Below, one piece after another: positions 41,639-50,518 of a stretch of DNA of 64,000 nucleotides. This stretch comes from Sphingopyxis italica (GTDB taxonomy: Bacteria > Pseudomonadota > Alphaproteobacteria > Sphingomonadales > Sphingomonadaceae). Position numbers and translations under genes: made by a program. Numbering within the stretch: the first letter of the stretch is position 1; every line of letters begins with the position of its first letter. The stretch is from the NCBI RefSeq assembly GCF_011926545.1, contig NZ_JAATIT010000001.1, positions 186,001-250,000 of the forward strand, read 5' to 3'. The notes beneath the pieces were generated by a model. That model saw only the letters and a list, made by a program, of their open reading frames with translations. It had not been told where the DNA came from and made no database searches.

Positions 41639-42157
41639 TCAGCACACATCGATGCGCCAGGCCGGCGCCGCGCGCCACGCCATGAGCATCCGCCCCGGCC
41701 GCTTCCCCGCCCGCCCCGTCGACACGAAACCGATCCGACGCAGCAGCGCGCGCGACCGCTCATTGTCGGGGTGGCATTCGGCGACGATCGAACAGCCCGG
41801 CCGCGACGCGGCGAGCGCCTCGACCACCGCGCGCACCGCCTCGGTCGCGATGCCCTTCCCCCGCACCCGCGCCGCGAACCAGTAGCCGATCTCATATTCG
41901 CCGCCCGGCCGGCGATGGACGCCGATCACGCCATTGAGGTCGAGTCCCCGTTCGTCGCGCACCGCATGAAAGACGTCGCCGCCGCCCGATCCGGCGATCA
42001 GCGCACGCGCGTCGGCCTCGGTGAAGGGTGCGGGCAGGAAATGGACTTGCGAGGTCACCGTCTCGTCGGTGATCGCGGCGAGCGCGCGCGCATCATCGGC
42101 AAAGAGCGGCGTGATGCGGCAATGGTCGGTCGACAGGGCAAGCAAGGTATCGGTCAT
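41639..42157 (-). CDS. GNAT family N-acetyltransferase (RimJ/RimL type)
   Basis: 172 residues. The acetyl-CoA loop is ARVRGKGIATEAVRAVVEAL, preceded by EIGYWFA and followed by VAECHPDNERSRALLRRIGFVSTGR, the standard RimJ/RimL C-terminal motif. It transfers acetyl groups to an amino group, either a protein N-terminus or a small molecule. Single gene, convergent with the alpha/beta hydrolase and divergent from the Rrf2 regulator 246 bases away. Confidence 0.88.
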   Translation of the reverse strand: MTDTLLALSTDHCRITPLFADDARALAAITDETVTSQVHFLPAPFTEADARALIAGSGGGDVFHAVRDERGLDLNGVIGVHRRPGGEYEIGYWFAARVRGKGIATEAVRAVVEALAASRPGCSIVAECHPDNERSRALLRRIGFVSTGRAGKRPGRMLMAWRAAPAWRIDVC

Positions 42158-42368
42158 GTCGCGTCTTCTTCAAAAAGCGCACGCCGTGACCGGGGGGTAG
42201 TGATGTGATGATGACCATTCGCCTGTCCGAACACGGCGGCGATGGTCACAGGTGATGCCATGCCGCTCCTATGTAAAGGAGCGCCAATACGCCTTGAATC
42301 GGAGAGATTGGTCGTTGGTCATCGTCGGCGTGGCTAACCGCTTCATCGTCGGCGGTCAATCCCGCGTC

Positions 42369-42413
42369 TTGACGTTCGCGTTTCACGCACTATTTAAAGT
42401 TACATGAAACGCG
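42369..42413 (+). promoter_or_regulatory. Promoter and operator-like inverted repeat of the rrf2 gene
   Basis: TTGACG (42369-42374), a 16-base spacer and TATTTA (42391-42396) form a sigma-70 promoter whose start would fall at about 42402-42404, the first codon. CGCGTTTCA (42377-42385) and TGAAACGCG (42405-42413) are perfect 9-bp arms that enclose the -10 and the start codon. Two direct copies of TCATCGTCGGCG lie upstream at 42319 and 42343. Confidence 0.55.
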
Positions 42414-42868
42414 ACAGCCGACTCTCGGGCGTGCTCCACGTCCTCCTCCACATGGCCGAGCAGCGCGCGCCGATGACCTCGGACCAGCTCGCCAAGGCGA
42501 TGCAGACGCACGCGGTCGTGATCCGCCGCATCCTCGGCGGGCTGCGCGATGCGGGCTTCGTCCACAGCGAAAAGGGCCATGGCGGCGGTTGGACGATCGC
42601 GAAGGACCTTTCCGCCATCACGATGCGCAACGTCTATGACGCGATCGGCCGCCCCAGCCTGATGGCGATGGGCAACCGCACCGAAGCGCCCGGCTGCCTC
42701 GTCGAACAGGCGGTCAACGCCGCGCTCGACACGAGCTTTCGCGACGCCGAGGCGCTGCTCCTCGCGCGCTTCGGCGAAGTGACGCTCGCGGCGCTCGCCG
42801 CCGATTTCCACGCGCGCATGGCCGCGCGATCCCCCTCCCCCACCACGCAGGAGCATATTCATGGCTGA
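42404..42868 (+). CDS. Rrf2 family transcriptional regulator
   Basis: 154 residues. A winged helix-turn-helix covers about 10-75 (LLHMAEQRAPMTSDQLAKAM, IRRILGGLRDAGFVHSEKGHGGG). Only one Cys (APGCLVEQA) is present, so it lacks the three-Cys set of the iron-sulfur members such as IscR and NsrR and is closer to the YwnA-like group. It overlaps the methyltransferase gene by eight bases and probably controls it and itself. Confidence 0.9.
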   Translation: MKRDSRLSGVLHVLLHMAEQRAPMTSDQLAKAMQTHAVVIRRILGGLRDAGFVHSEKGHGGGWTIAKDLSAITMRNVYDAIGRPSLMAMGNRTEAPGCLVEQAVNAALDTSFRDAEALLLARFGEVTLAALAADFHARMAARSPSPTTQEHIHG

Positions 42869-43556
42869 AGGCGCCCAACATTTCCTCGACAGCTTCAAGG
42901 ACCCCGAAGCGGTCGCGCGCTACACCGAAGGGCCGCGGCGTTTCGTCCCCGGCCTCGACGGTCTCCACCGTATGGCCGGGCTGTTGCTCGCCGAGCGCGT
43001 GCCCGATGACGCGCATATCCTCGTCCTCGGCGCCGGCGGCGGCAGCGAGATGAAGGCGATGGCCGAAGCGCACCCCGGTTGGCGCTTCGCCGGCGTCGAC
43101 CCCGCCGGGCCGATGCTCGACCTCGCCGCCAAGGTCATGGGCCCGAACGCCCACCGTGCCGATCTCGTCGAAGGCTATATCGACGACGCCCCCATGGGTC
43201 CGTTCGACGGCGCGACCTGCCTGCTCACGCTCCACTTCCTCGACACCGAGGAACGCATCCGCACCGCCGCCGAAATCCGCGCCCGCCTCAAACCCGGCGC
43301 GCCTTTCGTGGCCGCGCACGGCAGCTTTCCGCAAGGCGCGGGCGACCGCGAACGCTGGCTCGACCGCTACGCATCCTACGCCATCGCCTCGGGCGGCGAC
43401 CCCGACCAGGTCGCCAAGGGCCGCGAGGCCGTCGCCACCCATGTCGCGATGCTCAGCCCCGAAGCCGACGAAGAAATACTCCGCGCCGCGGGCTTCACCG
43501 GCGTCGAGCAATTCTACGCCGCCTTCACCTGGCGCGGCTGGGTGGGTTATGCGTGA
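42861..43556 (+). CDS. Class I SAM-dependent methyltransferase
   Basis: 231 residues. The SAM-binding motif I is ILVLGAGGGSEMKAMAE, motif II is FAGVDPAGPMLDLA, and FDGATCLLTLHFLDTEERI follows. It starts within the last codons of the rrf2 gene, so the two are coupled. The family (UbiE/Tam-like fold) includes small-molecule methyltransferases; the acceptor is not deducible. Confidence 0.88.
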   Translation: MAEGAQHFLDSFKDPEAVARYTEGPRRFVPGLDGLHRMAGLLLAERVPDDAHILVLGAGGGSEMKAMAEAHPGWRFAGVDPAGPMLDLAAKVMGPNAHRADLVEGYIDDAPMGPFDGATCLLTLHFLDTEERIRTAAEIRARLKPGAPFVAAHGSFPQGAGDRERWLDRYASYAIASGGDPDQVAKGREAVATHVAMLSPEADEEILRAAGFTGVEQFYAAFTWRGWVGYA

Positions 43557-43586
43557 GGGCCGTCGGCTTCGGTGGCGGGGGGATGA

Positions 43587-43976
43587 TCATCGAAACGGCG
43601 CGAGTATCGCGTCGGTCACCCGCAGCGGCCGTCCGCTCGCTTTGTCGAGCAGCGCCCACACGGTCCGCGCCCGCACATGCACGCGCCCGTCGGCGCCGGT
43701 GAATTCCATGAAGCGGTCGAACTTCGCGCCCTGCGCCTTGTCGGCAACCCAGGTCCGCGCGGCCACCGTCTCGTCGGGGCCGAGCGCGCGCAGATAATCG
43801 ATTTCATGCCGCACCACGACCCAGATATAGGCGTCCTTATGCGCCTCAGGCGCGGCCGCCTCCCAATGCCCCGTCGCGACCTGCTGGATCCACTGGACCC
43901 AGACCGCATTGTTGACATGGCCGAGCTCGTCGATGCTATCGGGCGTCGCCGTGAGTTCGAGCGTGAACGCCTTCAT
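43587..43976 (-). CDS. Acyl-CoA thioesterase (hot-dog fold)
   Basis: 129 residues. DSIDELGHVNNAVWVQWIQ is the 4HBT signature with the catalytic Asp/Asn region, followed by VVVRHEIDYLRALGPDETV and RVHVRARTVWALLDKASGRP. Such proteins hydrolyse short acyl-CoA or hydroxybenzoyl-CoA thioesters. The ATG at 43976 overlaps the stop of the threonine ammonia-lyase gene by four bases, so it is a coupled downstream partner. Confidence 0.9.
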   Translation of the reverse strand: MKAFTLELTATPDSIDELGHVNNAVWVQWIQQVATGHWEAAAPEAHKDAYIWVVVRHEIDYLRALGPDETVAARTWVADKAQGAKFDRFMEFTGADGRVHVRARTVWALLDKASGRPLRVTDAILAPFR

Positions 43977-45223
43977 GCCAGCTCGACGGTGGTCACCATA
44001 TAGCCCGCATCGCGCAGCGCCGCGACGAGGCTGTCGAGATGCTCGCGGTCGCGCGCCTCGCATTCGATGTCGGTGATCAGCCCCTTCGCCGGCAAGGTGG
44101 TGAAGATGCGCTGGTGATAGATTTCGATGATGTTGACCTGCTTCTCGTCGAACAGCTTCATCACCTTGAACAGCGCGCCCGGTCGGTCCTGCAGCCGGAT
44201 GCGCAGCCGCGCGATGCGGCCCGAACGCGCGAGGTCGCGCAGCAGCACATTGGCGAGCAGCCGCGTGTCGATATTGCCGCCCGTCAGCACCAGACCCACT
44301 TTCCGCCCTGCAAACTCCTCGGGATGCGCGAGCATCGCCGCGAGCCCCGCGGCGCCCGCGCCCTCGACCACCGTCTTTTCGATCTGGAGCAGCAGGCTGA
44401 CCGCGCGTTCCAGATGCCGTTCGGCGACAAGCACGATGTCGTCGTTGAGTTCGGCGACGATCCGCCTTGTATAAGCGCCCGGTTCCTTGACCGCGATGCC
44501 CTCGGCGAGCGTGTCGCCCTCGCACGCCATGTCGACGCCGTTGAGTTCGGCATACATCGACGGATAAAGCTCGGCCTGCACGCCGATCAGCCGCATGTCG
44601 TTCTTCACCCCGCGCGCCGCGGTGCCCATGCCGGTGAGCAGCCCGCCGCCGCCGATCGGCACGATCAGCGTGTCGAGTTCGGGCACATCCTCGAGCATTT
44701 CGAGCGCGACCGTCCCCTGCCCCGCGGCGATATGCGGATGGTCGAACGGATGGACAAAGGTCAGCCCGCGCTCTTTTTCCAGCACGCGCGCATGCGCGGA
44801 GGCGTCGTCGAATTTTTCGCCGAACAGCACGATCTCGGCGCCGTGGCTCGCGGTCTGCGACACCTTCACCTGCGGCGTCGTCTTCGGCATCACGATCGTG
44901 ACCGGTACGCCGAGGCGCTTGCCATGATAGGCGAGCCCCTGCGCATGATTGCCCGCCGACGCCGCGATCACGCCGCGCGCGCGCGCTTCCTCATCCATCA
45001 GCAGGAGCGCGTTCAAGGCGCCGCGCTCCTTATACGCCGCGGTGAATTGCAGATTTTCGAACTTCAGCCACACTTCGGCGCCGACCATTTCGGACAAGGT
45101 CAACGAATGGAGCGTCGGCGTCCGCACGACCGCGCCATTAATTCGCCCCGCCGCCGCGCGCACATCGTCCAATGTGATCGCCGGAAAATCGGCGGCGGGG
45201 GTCAGGGTGCGTTGATCGGTCAT
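43973..45223 (-). CDS. ilvA: Threonine ammonia-lyase (threonine dehydratase) with ACT domain
   Basis: 416 residues. PLP Lys lies in FTAAYKERGALNAL and the phosphate loop is IVPIGGGGLLTGMG. A single C-terminal ACT-like domain (about 335-416, RIRLQDRPGALFKVMKLFDE) follows. It converts threonine to 2-oxobutyrate and ammonia for isoleucine synthesis or catabolism. The ATG at 45223 is preferred over an upstream codon. A pair of palindromes lies 40-135 bases upstream. Confidence 0.93.
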   Translation of the reverse strand: MTDQRTLTPAADFPAITLDDVRAAAGRINGAVVRTPTLHSLTLSEMVGAEVWLKFENLQFTAAYKERGALNALLLMDEEARARGVIAASAGNHAQGLAYHGKRLGVPVTIVMPKTTPQVKVSQTASHGAEIVLFGEKFDDASAHARVLEKERGLTFVHPFDHPHIAAGQGTVALEMLEDVPELDTLIVPIGGGGLLTGMGTAARGVKNDMRLIGVQAELYPSMYAELNGVDMACEGDTLAEGIAVKEPGAYTRRIVAELNDDIVLVAERHLERAVSLLLQIEKTVVEGAGAAGLAAMLAHPEEFAGRKVGLVLTGGNIDTRLLANVLLRDLARSGRIARLRIRLQDRPGALFKVMKLFDEKQVNIIEIYHQRIFTTLPAKGLITDIECEARDREHLDSLVAALRDAGYMVTTVELA

Positions 45224-45262
45224 AGAGTGCGGCCCTAACGGCATGAAAGCCGCAGGGGAAGG

Positions 45263-45356
45263 CCCTCGATAAATAGGGACAGTCCCTATTTATCGAGGGG
45301 TATGCTTCCGGCCGCGCGCGGGGATGCCGGATAAATAGGGACTGTCCCTATTTATC
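45263..45356. repeat. Pair of near-perfect palindromes (GATAAATAGGGAC-N-GTCCCTATTTATC)
   Basis: Unit 1 (45263-45299) has 18-bp perfect arms, CCCTCGATAAATAGGGAC and its complement, around a central A. Unit 2 (45330-45356) has 13-bp arms around a central T. Their centres are 62 bases apart with a GC-rich linker (GCCGCGCGCGG). This resembles the paired REP/BIME elements spread by REP-associated tyrosine transposases; no such transposase gene is in the window. Confidence 0.85.
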
Positions 45357-45422
45357 GGTAACGTCGCAGCATCGCCCTCCCCATCTGGCGCGCCGGACAA
45401 ACCACCGTTATGACCTCTCGCC

Positions 45423-46301
45423 ATGAGCGAACGAAAATTGCGTATCAGCTTCATCGGCACCGGCGTCATGGGCGGGCCGATGGCGGGCCACCTCGTCAAG
45501 GCGGGCCACCACCTCACCGTCTATAACCGCACCCGCGCCAAGGCCGACGCGTGGGTGGCGCAGCATGGCGGCGCCGCGGCCGCGACCCCCGCGGAAGCGG
45601 CACGCGACGCCGACGTCGTCCTCACCTGCGTCGGCAACGACGACGATCTCGCGCAAGTGACGCTCGGCCGCGACGGCGCGTTCAAGGCGATGCGCGAAGG
45701 GGCGCTGTTCGTTGACCATACCACCGTTTCCGCGCGCATCGCGCGCCAGCTCTCGGTCGAGGCGGACGGACTCGGCCTGCTCTGCGTCGACGCCCCCGTT
45801 TCCGGCGGCGAGGCGGGCGCGCAGAACGGTACGCTCGCGATCATGTGCGGCGGCAGCAAGGCAGCGTTCGAAGCCGCCGCGCCGGTGATGCAGGCCTATG
45901 CCGCGCGCATGGTGCATATCGGCGGCCCCGGCGCGGGACAGACGACCAAGATGGTCAACCAGATCGCGATAGCCGGGGTGGTCCAGGGCCTCTCCGAGGC
46001 ACTGCGTTTCGCGCAGGCGTCGAAGCTCGACACCGACAAGATATTCGAGGCCGTCTCGGGCGGCGCCGCGGCGAGCTGGCAGATGCTCAACCGCTGGGGC
46101 ACGATGGCGAAGGACGAATTCGACTTCGGCTTCGCGGTCGACTGGATGCGCAAGGACCTCGGCCTCGCGCTCGACGAAGCGCGCGTCAACGGCGCGACGT
46201 TGCCGGTCGCCAGCCTCGTCGACCAATTCTACGCCGATGTGCAAAAGGCGGGCGGCGGGCGCAAGGATACCAGCTCGCTCGTGACGAGGCTGCCGAAATG
46301 A
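45423..46301 (+). CDS. NAD(P)-dependent beta-hydroxyacid dehydrogenase family oxidoreductase
   Basis: 292 residues. The Rossmann motif is ISFIGTGVMGGPMAGHLVKAGH; the substrate motif is DAPVSGGEAGAQNG; the catalytic Lys lies in GPGAGQTTKMVNQIA. This is the 3-hydroxyisobutyrate/tartronate-semialdehyde reductase family. No valine-degradation genes are next to it, so the substrate is open. Its TGA overlaps the ATG of the amidohydrolase gene by four bases. Confidence 0.9.
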   Translation: MSERKLRISFIGTGVMGGPMAGHLVKAGHHLTVYNRTRAKADAWVAQHGGAAAATPAEAARDADVVLTCVGNDDDLAQVTLGRDGAFKAMREGALFVDHTTVSARIARQLSVEADGLGLLCVDAPVSGGEAGAQNGTLAIMCGGSKAAFEAAAPVMQAYAARMVHIGGPGAGQTTKMVNQIAIAGVVQGLSEALRFAQASKLDTDKIFEAVSGGAAASWQMLNRWGTMAKDEFDFGFAVDWMRKDLGLALDEARVNGATLPVASLVDQFYADVQKAGGGRKDTSSLVTRLPK

Positions 46302-47974
46302 AGCGTCTCCTGCTGGCCGCGCTCGCCCTCACCCTCGCCGCCCCAGCGCACGCCGACACGCTGATCGACAATGTCAACGGCATCACGCTCGACAAGGACG
46401 GCAAGCTCGTCCGCTTCACCGGCCTTCTCATCGGCACCGACGGCAAGGTGAAACAGCTCCTCGACCGCAAGGACAAGCGCCCCGAACGCCCCGATTTCAA
46501 GCAGGACGGCAGGGGCAAGACCCTCATCCCCGGGCTGATCGACGCGCACGGCCATGTCATGGGGCTGGGCTTCAAGCTGATGCTGCTCGACCTCTCGGAC
46601 ACCGGCAGCCTCGCCGAAGCGCAGGCGGCGATCCGCAAATATGCGGCCGAGAATCCCGAAATGCCGTGGATCATCGGAACGGGCTGGAATCAGGAGAAGT
46701 GGGGCCTCGGCCGCTTTCCCACCGCCGCCGATCTCGACGCCGCGGTGCCGGGCCGCCCGGTCTGGCTCGAACGTGTCGACGGCCACGCCGGCTGGGCGAA
46801 TACGGCCGCGATGGCGGCGGCGAAGATCACCCCCGCGAGCAAATCGCCCGAGGGCGGCCGCATCGAGGGGGCTGGCGGCAAGCCGTCGGGCGTCTTCGTC
46901 GATGCGGCGATGCGCCTCGTCGACAGCGCCAAGCCCAAGCCGCTCGCGCGCGACCTCGACCGCGCGCTCTATCTGGCGCAGCAGAAATTGCTCGAACAGG
47001 GGATCACGGCGATCGCCGACATGGGCACGACGATCGAGGAATGGCAGGCCTACCGCCGCGCCGGCGACAAGAAACAGCTCGCCGTCCGCATCATCAGCTA
47101 TGGCGGCGACATCGACAATATGGCGATCATCGCCGGGTCCGAACCGACGCCGTGGCTCTATGACGACCGGCTGCGCATGGTCGGGGTGAAGCTCTACCTC
47201 GACGGCGCGCTGGGCTCGCGCGGCGCGTGGCTGAAAGCGCCCTACAGCGACGCGCCGGGGCAAAAGGGGCTGCCTTTGCTCACCCCCGCGCAGCTTCGCA
47301 ACAAGATGGTGCGCGCGTCGATGGACAAGTTTCAGGTCGCGATCCACGCGATTGGAGATGCGGCGAATGCCGAGGCGCTCGCCGCCATCGCCGACCTCAC
47401 CGCCGACCTGGCCACCAACGTTCCCGGCGAGCGGCGCTGGCGCATCGAACATGCGCAGATCATCGACCCCGCCGACATCGCGCGCTTCGCCGAGCTGAAG
47501 GTCATCGCCTCGATGCAGCCCATCCACCAGCCGAGCGACCGCATCATGGCCGAAGCGCGGCTCGGCCCCGATCGCCTCAAGGGCGCCTATGCGTGGCGCA
47601 GCCTCCAGAATGCGGGGGTCCGCCTCGCCTTCGGCTCCGACGTGCCGGTCGAGAGCGCCAATCCCTTCGCCGGCATCGCCGCCGCCATCTCGCGCACCGA
47701 TGCCAGGGGCGAGCCCTTTGGCGGCTGGCGCCCCGAGGAAGCGGTCAGCCGCGAGACCGCGCTCGACGGCTTCACGCGCACTGCGGCCTATGCCGGCTTT
47801 GCCGAGGACCGCATCGGCACGCTGATGCCCGGGATGCGCGCCGACTTCCTGATCGTCGATGCCGACCCGATGCTCGCGAGCCCCGACGAGATCCGCCGCA
47901 TGACCCCGCTCGAAACCTGGATCGGCGGCTATCGCTATTACAAACAGAAGGATGGGGCGACCGTTGGCCGCTGA
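46298..47974 (+). CDS. Secreted amidohydrolase (YtcJ-like)
   Basis: 558 residues with a signal peptide (MKRLLLAALALTLAAPAHA). Metal ligands are in GLIDAHGHVMGLGF, the His in VAIHAIGDAANAEAL and RRWRIEHAQIIDP, and the Asp in LAFGSDVPVESANPF; VGVKLYLDGALGSRGAW contains the probable carboxylated Lys. The enzyme likely cleaves amide or cyclic bonds in the periplasm. Coupled to the dehydrogenase before it, and overlapping the next gene by 23 bases. Confidence 0.9.
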   Translation: MKRLLLAALALTLAAPAHADTLIDNVNGITLDKDGKLVRFTGLLIGTDGKVKQLLDRKDKRPERPDFKQDGRGKTLIPGLIDAHGHVMGLGFKLMLLDLSDTGSLAEAQAAIRKYAAENPEMPWIIGTGWNQEKWGLGRFPTAADLDAAVPGRPVWLERVDGHAGWANTAAMAAAKITPASKSPEGGRIEGAGGKPSGVFVDAAMRLVDSAKPKPLARDLDRALYLAQQKLLEQGITAIADMGTTIEEWQAYRRAGDKKQLAVRIISYGGDIDNMAIIAGSEPTPWLYDDRLRMVGVKLYLDGALGSRGAWLKAPYSDAPGQKGLPLLTPAQLRNKMVRASMDKFQVAIHAIGDAANAEALAAIADLTADLATNVPGERRWRIEHAQIIDPADIARFAELKVIASMQPIHQPSDRIMAEARLGPDRLKGAYAWRSLQNAGVRLAFGSDVPVESANPFAGIAAAISRTDARGEPFGGWRPEEAVSRETALDGFTRTAAYAGFAEDRIGTLMPGMRADFLIVDADPMLASPDEIRRMTPLETWIGGYRYYKQKDGATVGR

Positions 47975-49247
47975 CACGCCCCCGAAAAACGTGCCGACGC
48001 GCCGCGCGCTCCTGACCGGCCTCGCCGCCCTCCCCGTCGCGGCGAGCGCGGCGGCGGCCGACCGCAAGGAGCGCCGCTCGAAAAAGCGCAAACCGCCAAA
48101 GCCCAAGGTCCAGCATGTCGACGTCGCGATCATCGGCGCGGGCGTGTTCGGCGCGTGGACCGCCTGGCATCTGCTGCGCGCGGGCAAGTCGGTGCGGCTG
48201 TTCGACGCCTATGGCGCGGGCAACGCGCGCAGCTCGTCGGGCGGGGCGAGCCGCGTCATCCGCATGGGATACGGCGCCGACGCGCTTTATTCGGAGATGG
48301 CGCGCGATTCGCTCAAATATTGGAAAGACCTCTCCGATACCGCGAGCGCGCCGATCTTCCACAACACGGGTGTGCTCTGGTTCGCGCCGCAGGGCGAGAC
48401 CTACACCGCGCAATCGCTCGCCTGGCTGCAGGCGAACCGCATCGGCCACGAACATGGAGATGTCAGCTGGCTCCAGAATAAATATCGCCAGATTCAATTC
48501 TATCAGGGCGAGACCGGCATCCTCGAGACCGAAGCGGGCGCGCTGATCGCCGCGCGCGGCGTGCAGGAACTGATCGCCGACGCGCAGATCGCGGTCGAGC
48601 GCGTCGTCATGCCCGCGCCGCTCTTTTCGAAGCGGATCCGCAAGCATCGGCTCCCCGACGGCGGCACCGCCGACCATCTCGTCTATGCCGCCGGCCCGTG
48701 GATCGCCGAGCTTTTCCCGCAGCAGCTGATGCACAGGATCGTCGCGACCCGGCAGGAGGTTTATCATTTCGGCGCGCCGCAGGGCGACACGCGCTTCGCC
48801 CCGCCCGAGCTGCCGGTGTGGGCCGATTTCAACAACGGCCGCATCGTTTACGGCATCCCCGACCTCGAAGGCGCCGGGTTCAAGATCGCGATCGACGTCC
48901 ATGGTCCCGTGGTCGACCCCGATACGATGGAGCGCCAGCTTTCTCCCGCGGGTATCGCCGAGGCGCGCGCCTATATGCAGCGTCGCTTCCCCGGCCTCGC
49001 CAATGCGCCGCTGCTCGGCGGGCGCGTCTGCCAATATGAGAATAGCGCGAACGGCGATTATCTGATCGACCGCTTTCCGGGGCAGGAGCATGTCTGGCTC
49101 GTCGGCGGCGGATCGGGGCACGGCTTCAAGAACGGCCCCGCAGTGGGCAAACGCGTCGCCGCACATATCCTCGATGAGGACTTAGCGGTCGAACCGCGCT
49201 TCGCCTTCGCGACCAAGGGCACGGTCGCGGCGCGGACGGTGTTTTGA
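47952..49247 (+). CDS. FAD-dependent oxidoreductase (DAO/sarcosine oxidase-like), Tat-exported
   Basis: 431 residues. The N-terminus TRRALLTGLAALPVAASAAAA is a twin-arginine signal. The FAD site is VAIIGAGVFGAWTAWHLLRAGK, with SSSGGASRVIRMGYG typical of monomeric sarcosine/N-methyltryptophan oxidases. A terminal VWLVGGGSGHGFKNGPAVG closes the FAD fold. It would oxidise a secondary or N-methyl amine in the periplasm. ATG 47952 overlaps the amidohydrolase by 23 bases; a TTG at 47964 is the alternative start. Confidence 0.88.
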   Translation: MGRPLAADTPPKNVPTRRALLTGLAALPVAASAAAADRKERRSKKRKPPKPKVQHVDVAIIGAGVFGAWTAWHLLRAGKSVRLFDAYGAGNARSSSGGASRVIRMGYGADALYSEMARDSLKYWKDLSDTASAPIFHNTGVLWFAPQGETYTAQSLAWLQANRIGHEHGDVSWLQNKYRQIQFYQGETGILETEAGALIAARGVQELIADAQIAVERVVMPAPLFSKRIRKHRLPDGGTADHLVYAAGPWIAELFPQQLMHRIVATRQEVYHFGAPQGDTRFAPPELPVWADFNNGRIVYGIPDLEGAGFKIAIDVHGPVVDPDTMERQLSPAGIAEARAYMQRRFPGLANAPLLGGRVCQYENSANGDYLIDRFPGQEHVWLVGGGSGHGFKNGPAVGKRVAAHILDEDLAVEPRFAFATKGTVAARTVF

Positions 49248-49267
49248 TGAGCCACCGCCTCCTCATT

Positions 49268-49345
49268 CGTCATCCCGGCGAAGGCCGGGATCTCGCCGGC
49301 GCGTCAGGGCGAGAGGGTGAGATCCCGGCCTTCGCCGGGATGACG
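49268..49345. repeat. Paired inverted copies of the CGTCATCCCGGCGAAGG element
   Basis: CGTCATCCCGGCGAAGGCCG at the left and CGGCCTTCGCCGGGATGACG at the right face each other, with CTCGCC and GGGCGAG pairing inside. The whole can fold into a long cruciform. The single-copy relative is at 19837-19864. It fills the gap between the FAD oxidase and the alpha-hydroxyacid oxidase genes. Confidence 0.8.
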
Positions 49346-49366
49346 ATTTGAGGGGGTAAGTGTAGC

Positions 49367-50515
49367 GTGCGCCTGACCGACTGCCATAACATCGACGATT
49401 TCCGCGCGCTCGCGAAGCGCCGCCTGCCTTGGCCGGTGTTCGACTATATCGACGGCGCCGCCGACGACGAAGTCACCCGCCGCCGCAACCGCACCGCGTT
49501 CGACGGCTGCGACCTCATCCCGCGCGTGCTCGCCGGGGTTGAAAGCGTCGACATGAAGACGACTCTCTTCGGACGCGAGATCGCGATGCCGCTCTTCCTC
49601 GCGCCGACCGCGCTCCAGCGGCTCTTCCACTGGCAGGGCGAGCGCGCGGTGCTCCGCGCCGCGGCGAATGCCGGCACCGTCGCGGGCATTTCGAGCCTCG
49701 CGACGATCGGCCTCGCCGAAGCGGGCGCGCTCACCACCGGCCCCAAGCTGTTCCAACTCTACGTCCACCACGACGAGGGGCTCAACCGGGCGATGCTCGA
49801 CGCCGCGCGCGAGGCGAAGTTCGACGCGGTCGCGCTCACCGTGGATACGATCGTCGGCGGCAACCGCGAACGCTGCCTGCGCTCGGGCTTCACCTCGCCG
49901 CCGCGCTTTACCGCGTCGAACATGCTGAGCTACGCCGCCAAGCCCGGCTGGGGGCTCAACTATATGCTCCGCGAAAAGTTCAGCCTGCCCAATCTCGCGA
50001 CGCATGTCTCCGAAGGATCGAGCGTCCCCAAATCGGTCGCCGAATATTTCACCTCGATGCTCGACCAGAGCCTCGACTGGAAACGCGCCGAGGCGATCCG
50101 CAAGAAATGGGACGGCCCCTTCTGTTTGAAAGGCATCGTCGCGGTCGAGGATGCGAAGCGCGCCGCCGACATCGGCGCCACCGCGATCATGGTGTCGAAC
50201 CACGGCGGGCGCCAACTCGACGGCAGCATCGCCCCCTTCGACGCGCTCGCCGCGATCGTCGATGCCGTCGGCGACAGGGTCGAAGTGATCTGCGACGGCG
50301 GCATCACGCGCGGCACCCATGTGCTCAAGGCGCTGTCGGTCGGCGCCAAGGCCTGCTCGGGCGGCCGCCTCTATCTCTACGCGCTCGCCGCGGCGGGCGA
50401 GCAGGGCGTCGCGCGCGCGATCGCGCAGCTCCGCGCCGAAATCGAGCGCGGCATGAAATTGATGGGGGCCAAGACCCTCGCGGATCTCGGCCCCCATAAT
50501 CTGCGCTGGCGGTAA
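49367..50515 (+). CDS. FMN-dependent alpha-hydroxyacid oxidase/dehydrogenase (L-lactate dehydrogenase family)
   Basis: 382 residues from a GTG start. FMN-binding and catalytic segments are FDYIDGAADDEVTRRRN, PLFLAPTALQRLFHWQGE, LKGIVAVEDAKRA (Lys) and VSNHGGRQLDGSIAP with the base His and Arg, then VICDGGITRGTHVLKAL. It oxidises an L-2-hydroxyacid such as lactate to the 2-keto acid. The exact substrate (lactate, glycolate, mandelate) is not fixed by sequence. A terminator hairpin follows at once. Confidence 0.92.
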   Translation: MRLTDCHNIDDFRALAKRRLPWPVFDYIDGAADDEVTRRRNRTAFDGCDLIPRVLAGVESVDMKTTLFGREIAMPLFLAPTALQRLFHWQGERAVLRAAANAGTVAGISSLATIGLAEAGALTTGPKLFQLYVHHDEGLNRAMLDAAREAKFDAVALTVDTIVGGNRERCLRSGFTSPPRFTASNMLSYAAKPGWGLNYMLREKFSLPNLATHVSEGSSVPKSVAEYFTSMLDQSLDWKRAEAIRKKWDGPFCLKGIVAVEDAKRAADIGATAIMVSNHGGRQLDGSIAPFDALAAIVDAVGDRVEVICDGGITRGTHVLKALSVGAKACSGGRLYLYALAAAGEQGVARAIAQLRAEIERGMKLMGAKTLADLGPHNLRWR

Positions 50516-50518
50516 AAA

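Noticed and set aside
46229-48187. 652-codon minus-strand frame opposite the amidohydrolase gene
   Set aside because: The plus strand encodes a clear signal peptide and metal-binding motifs; the minus frame has none.
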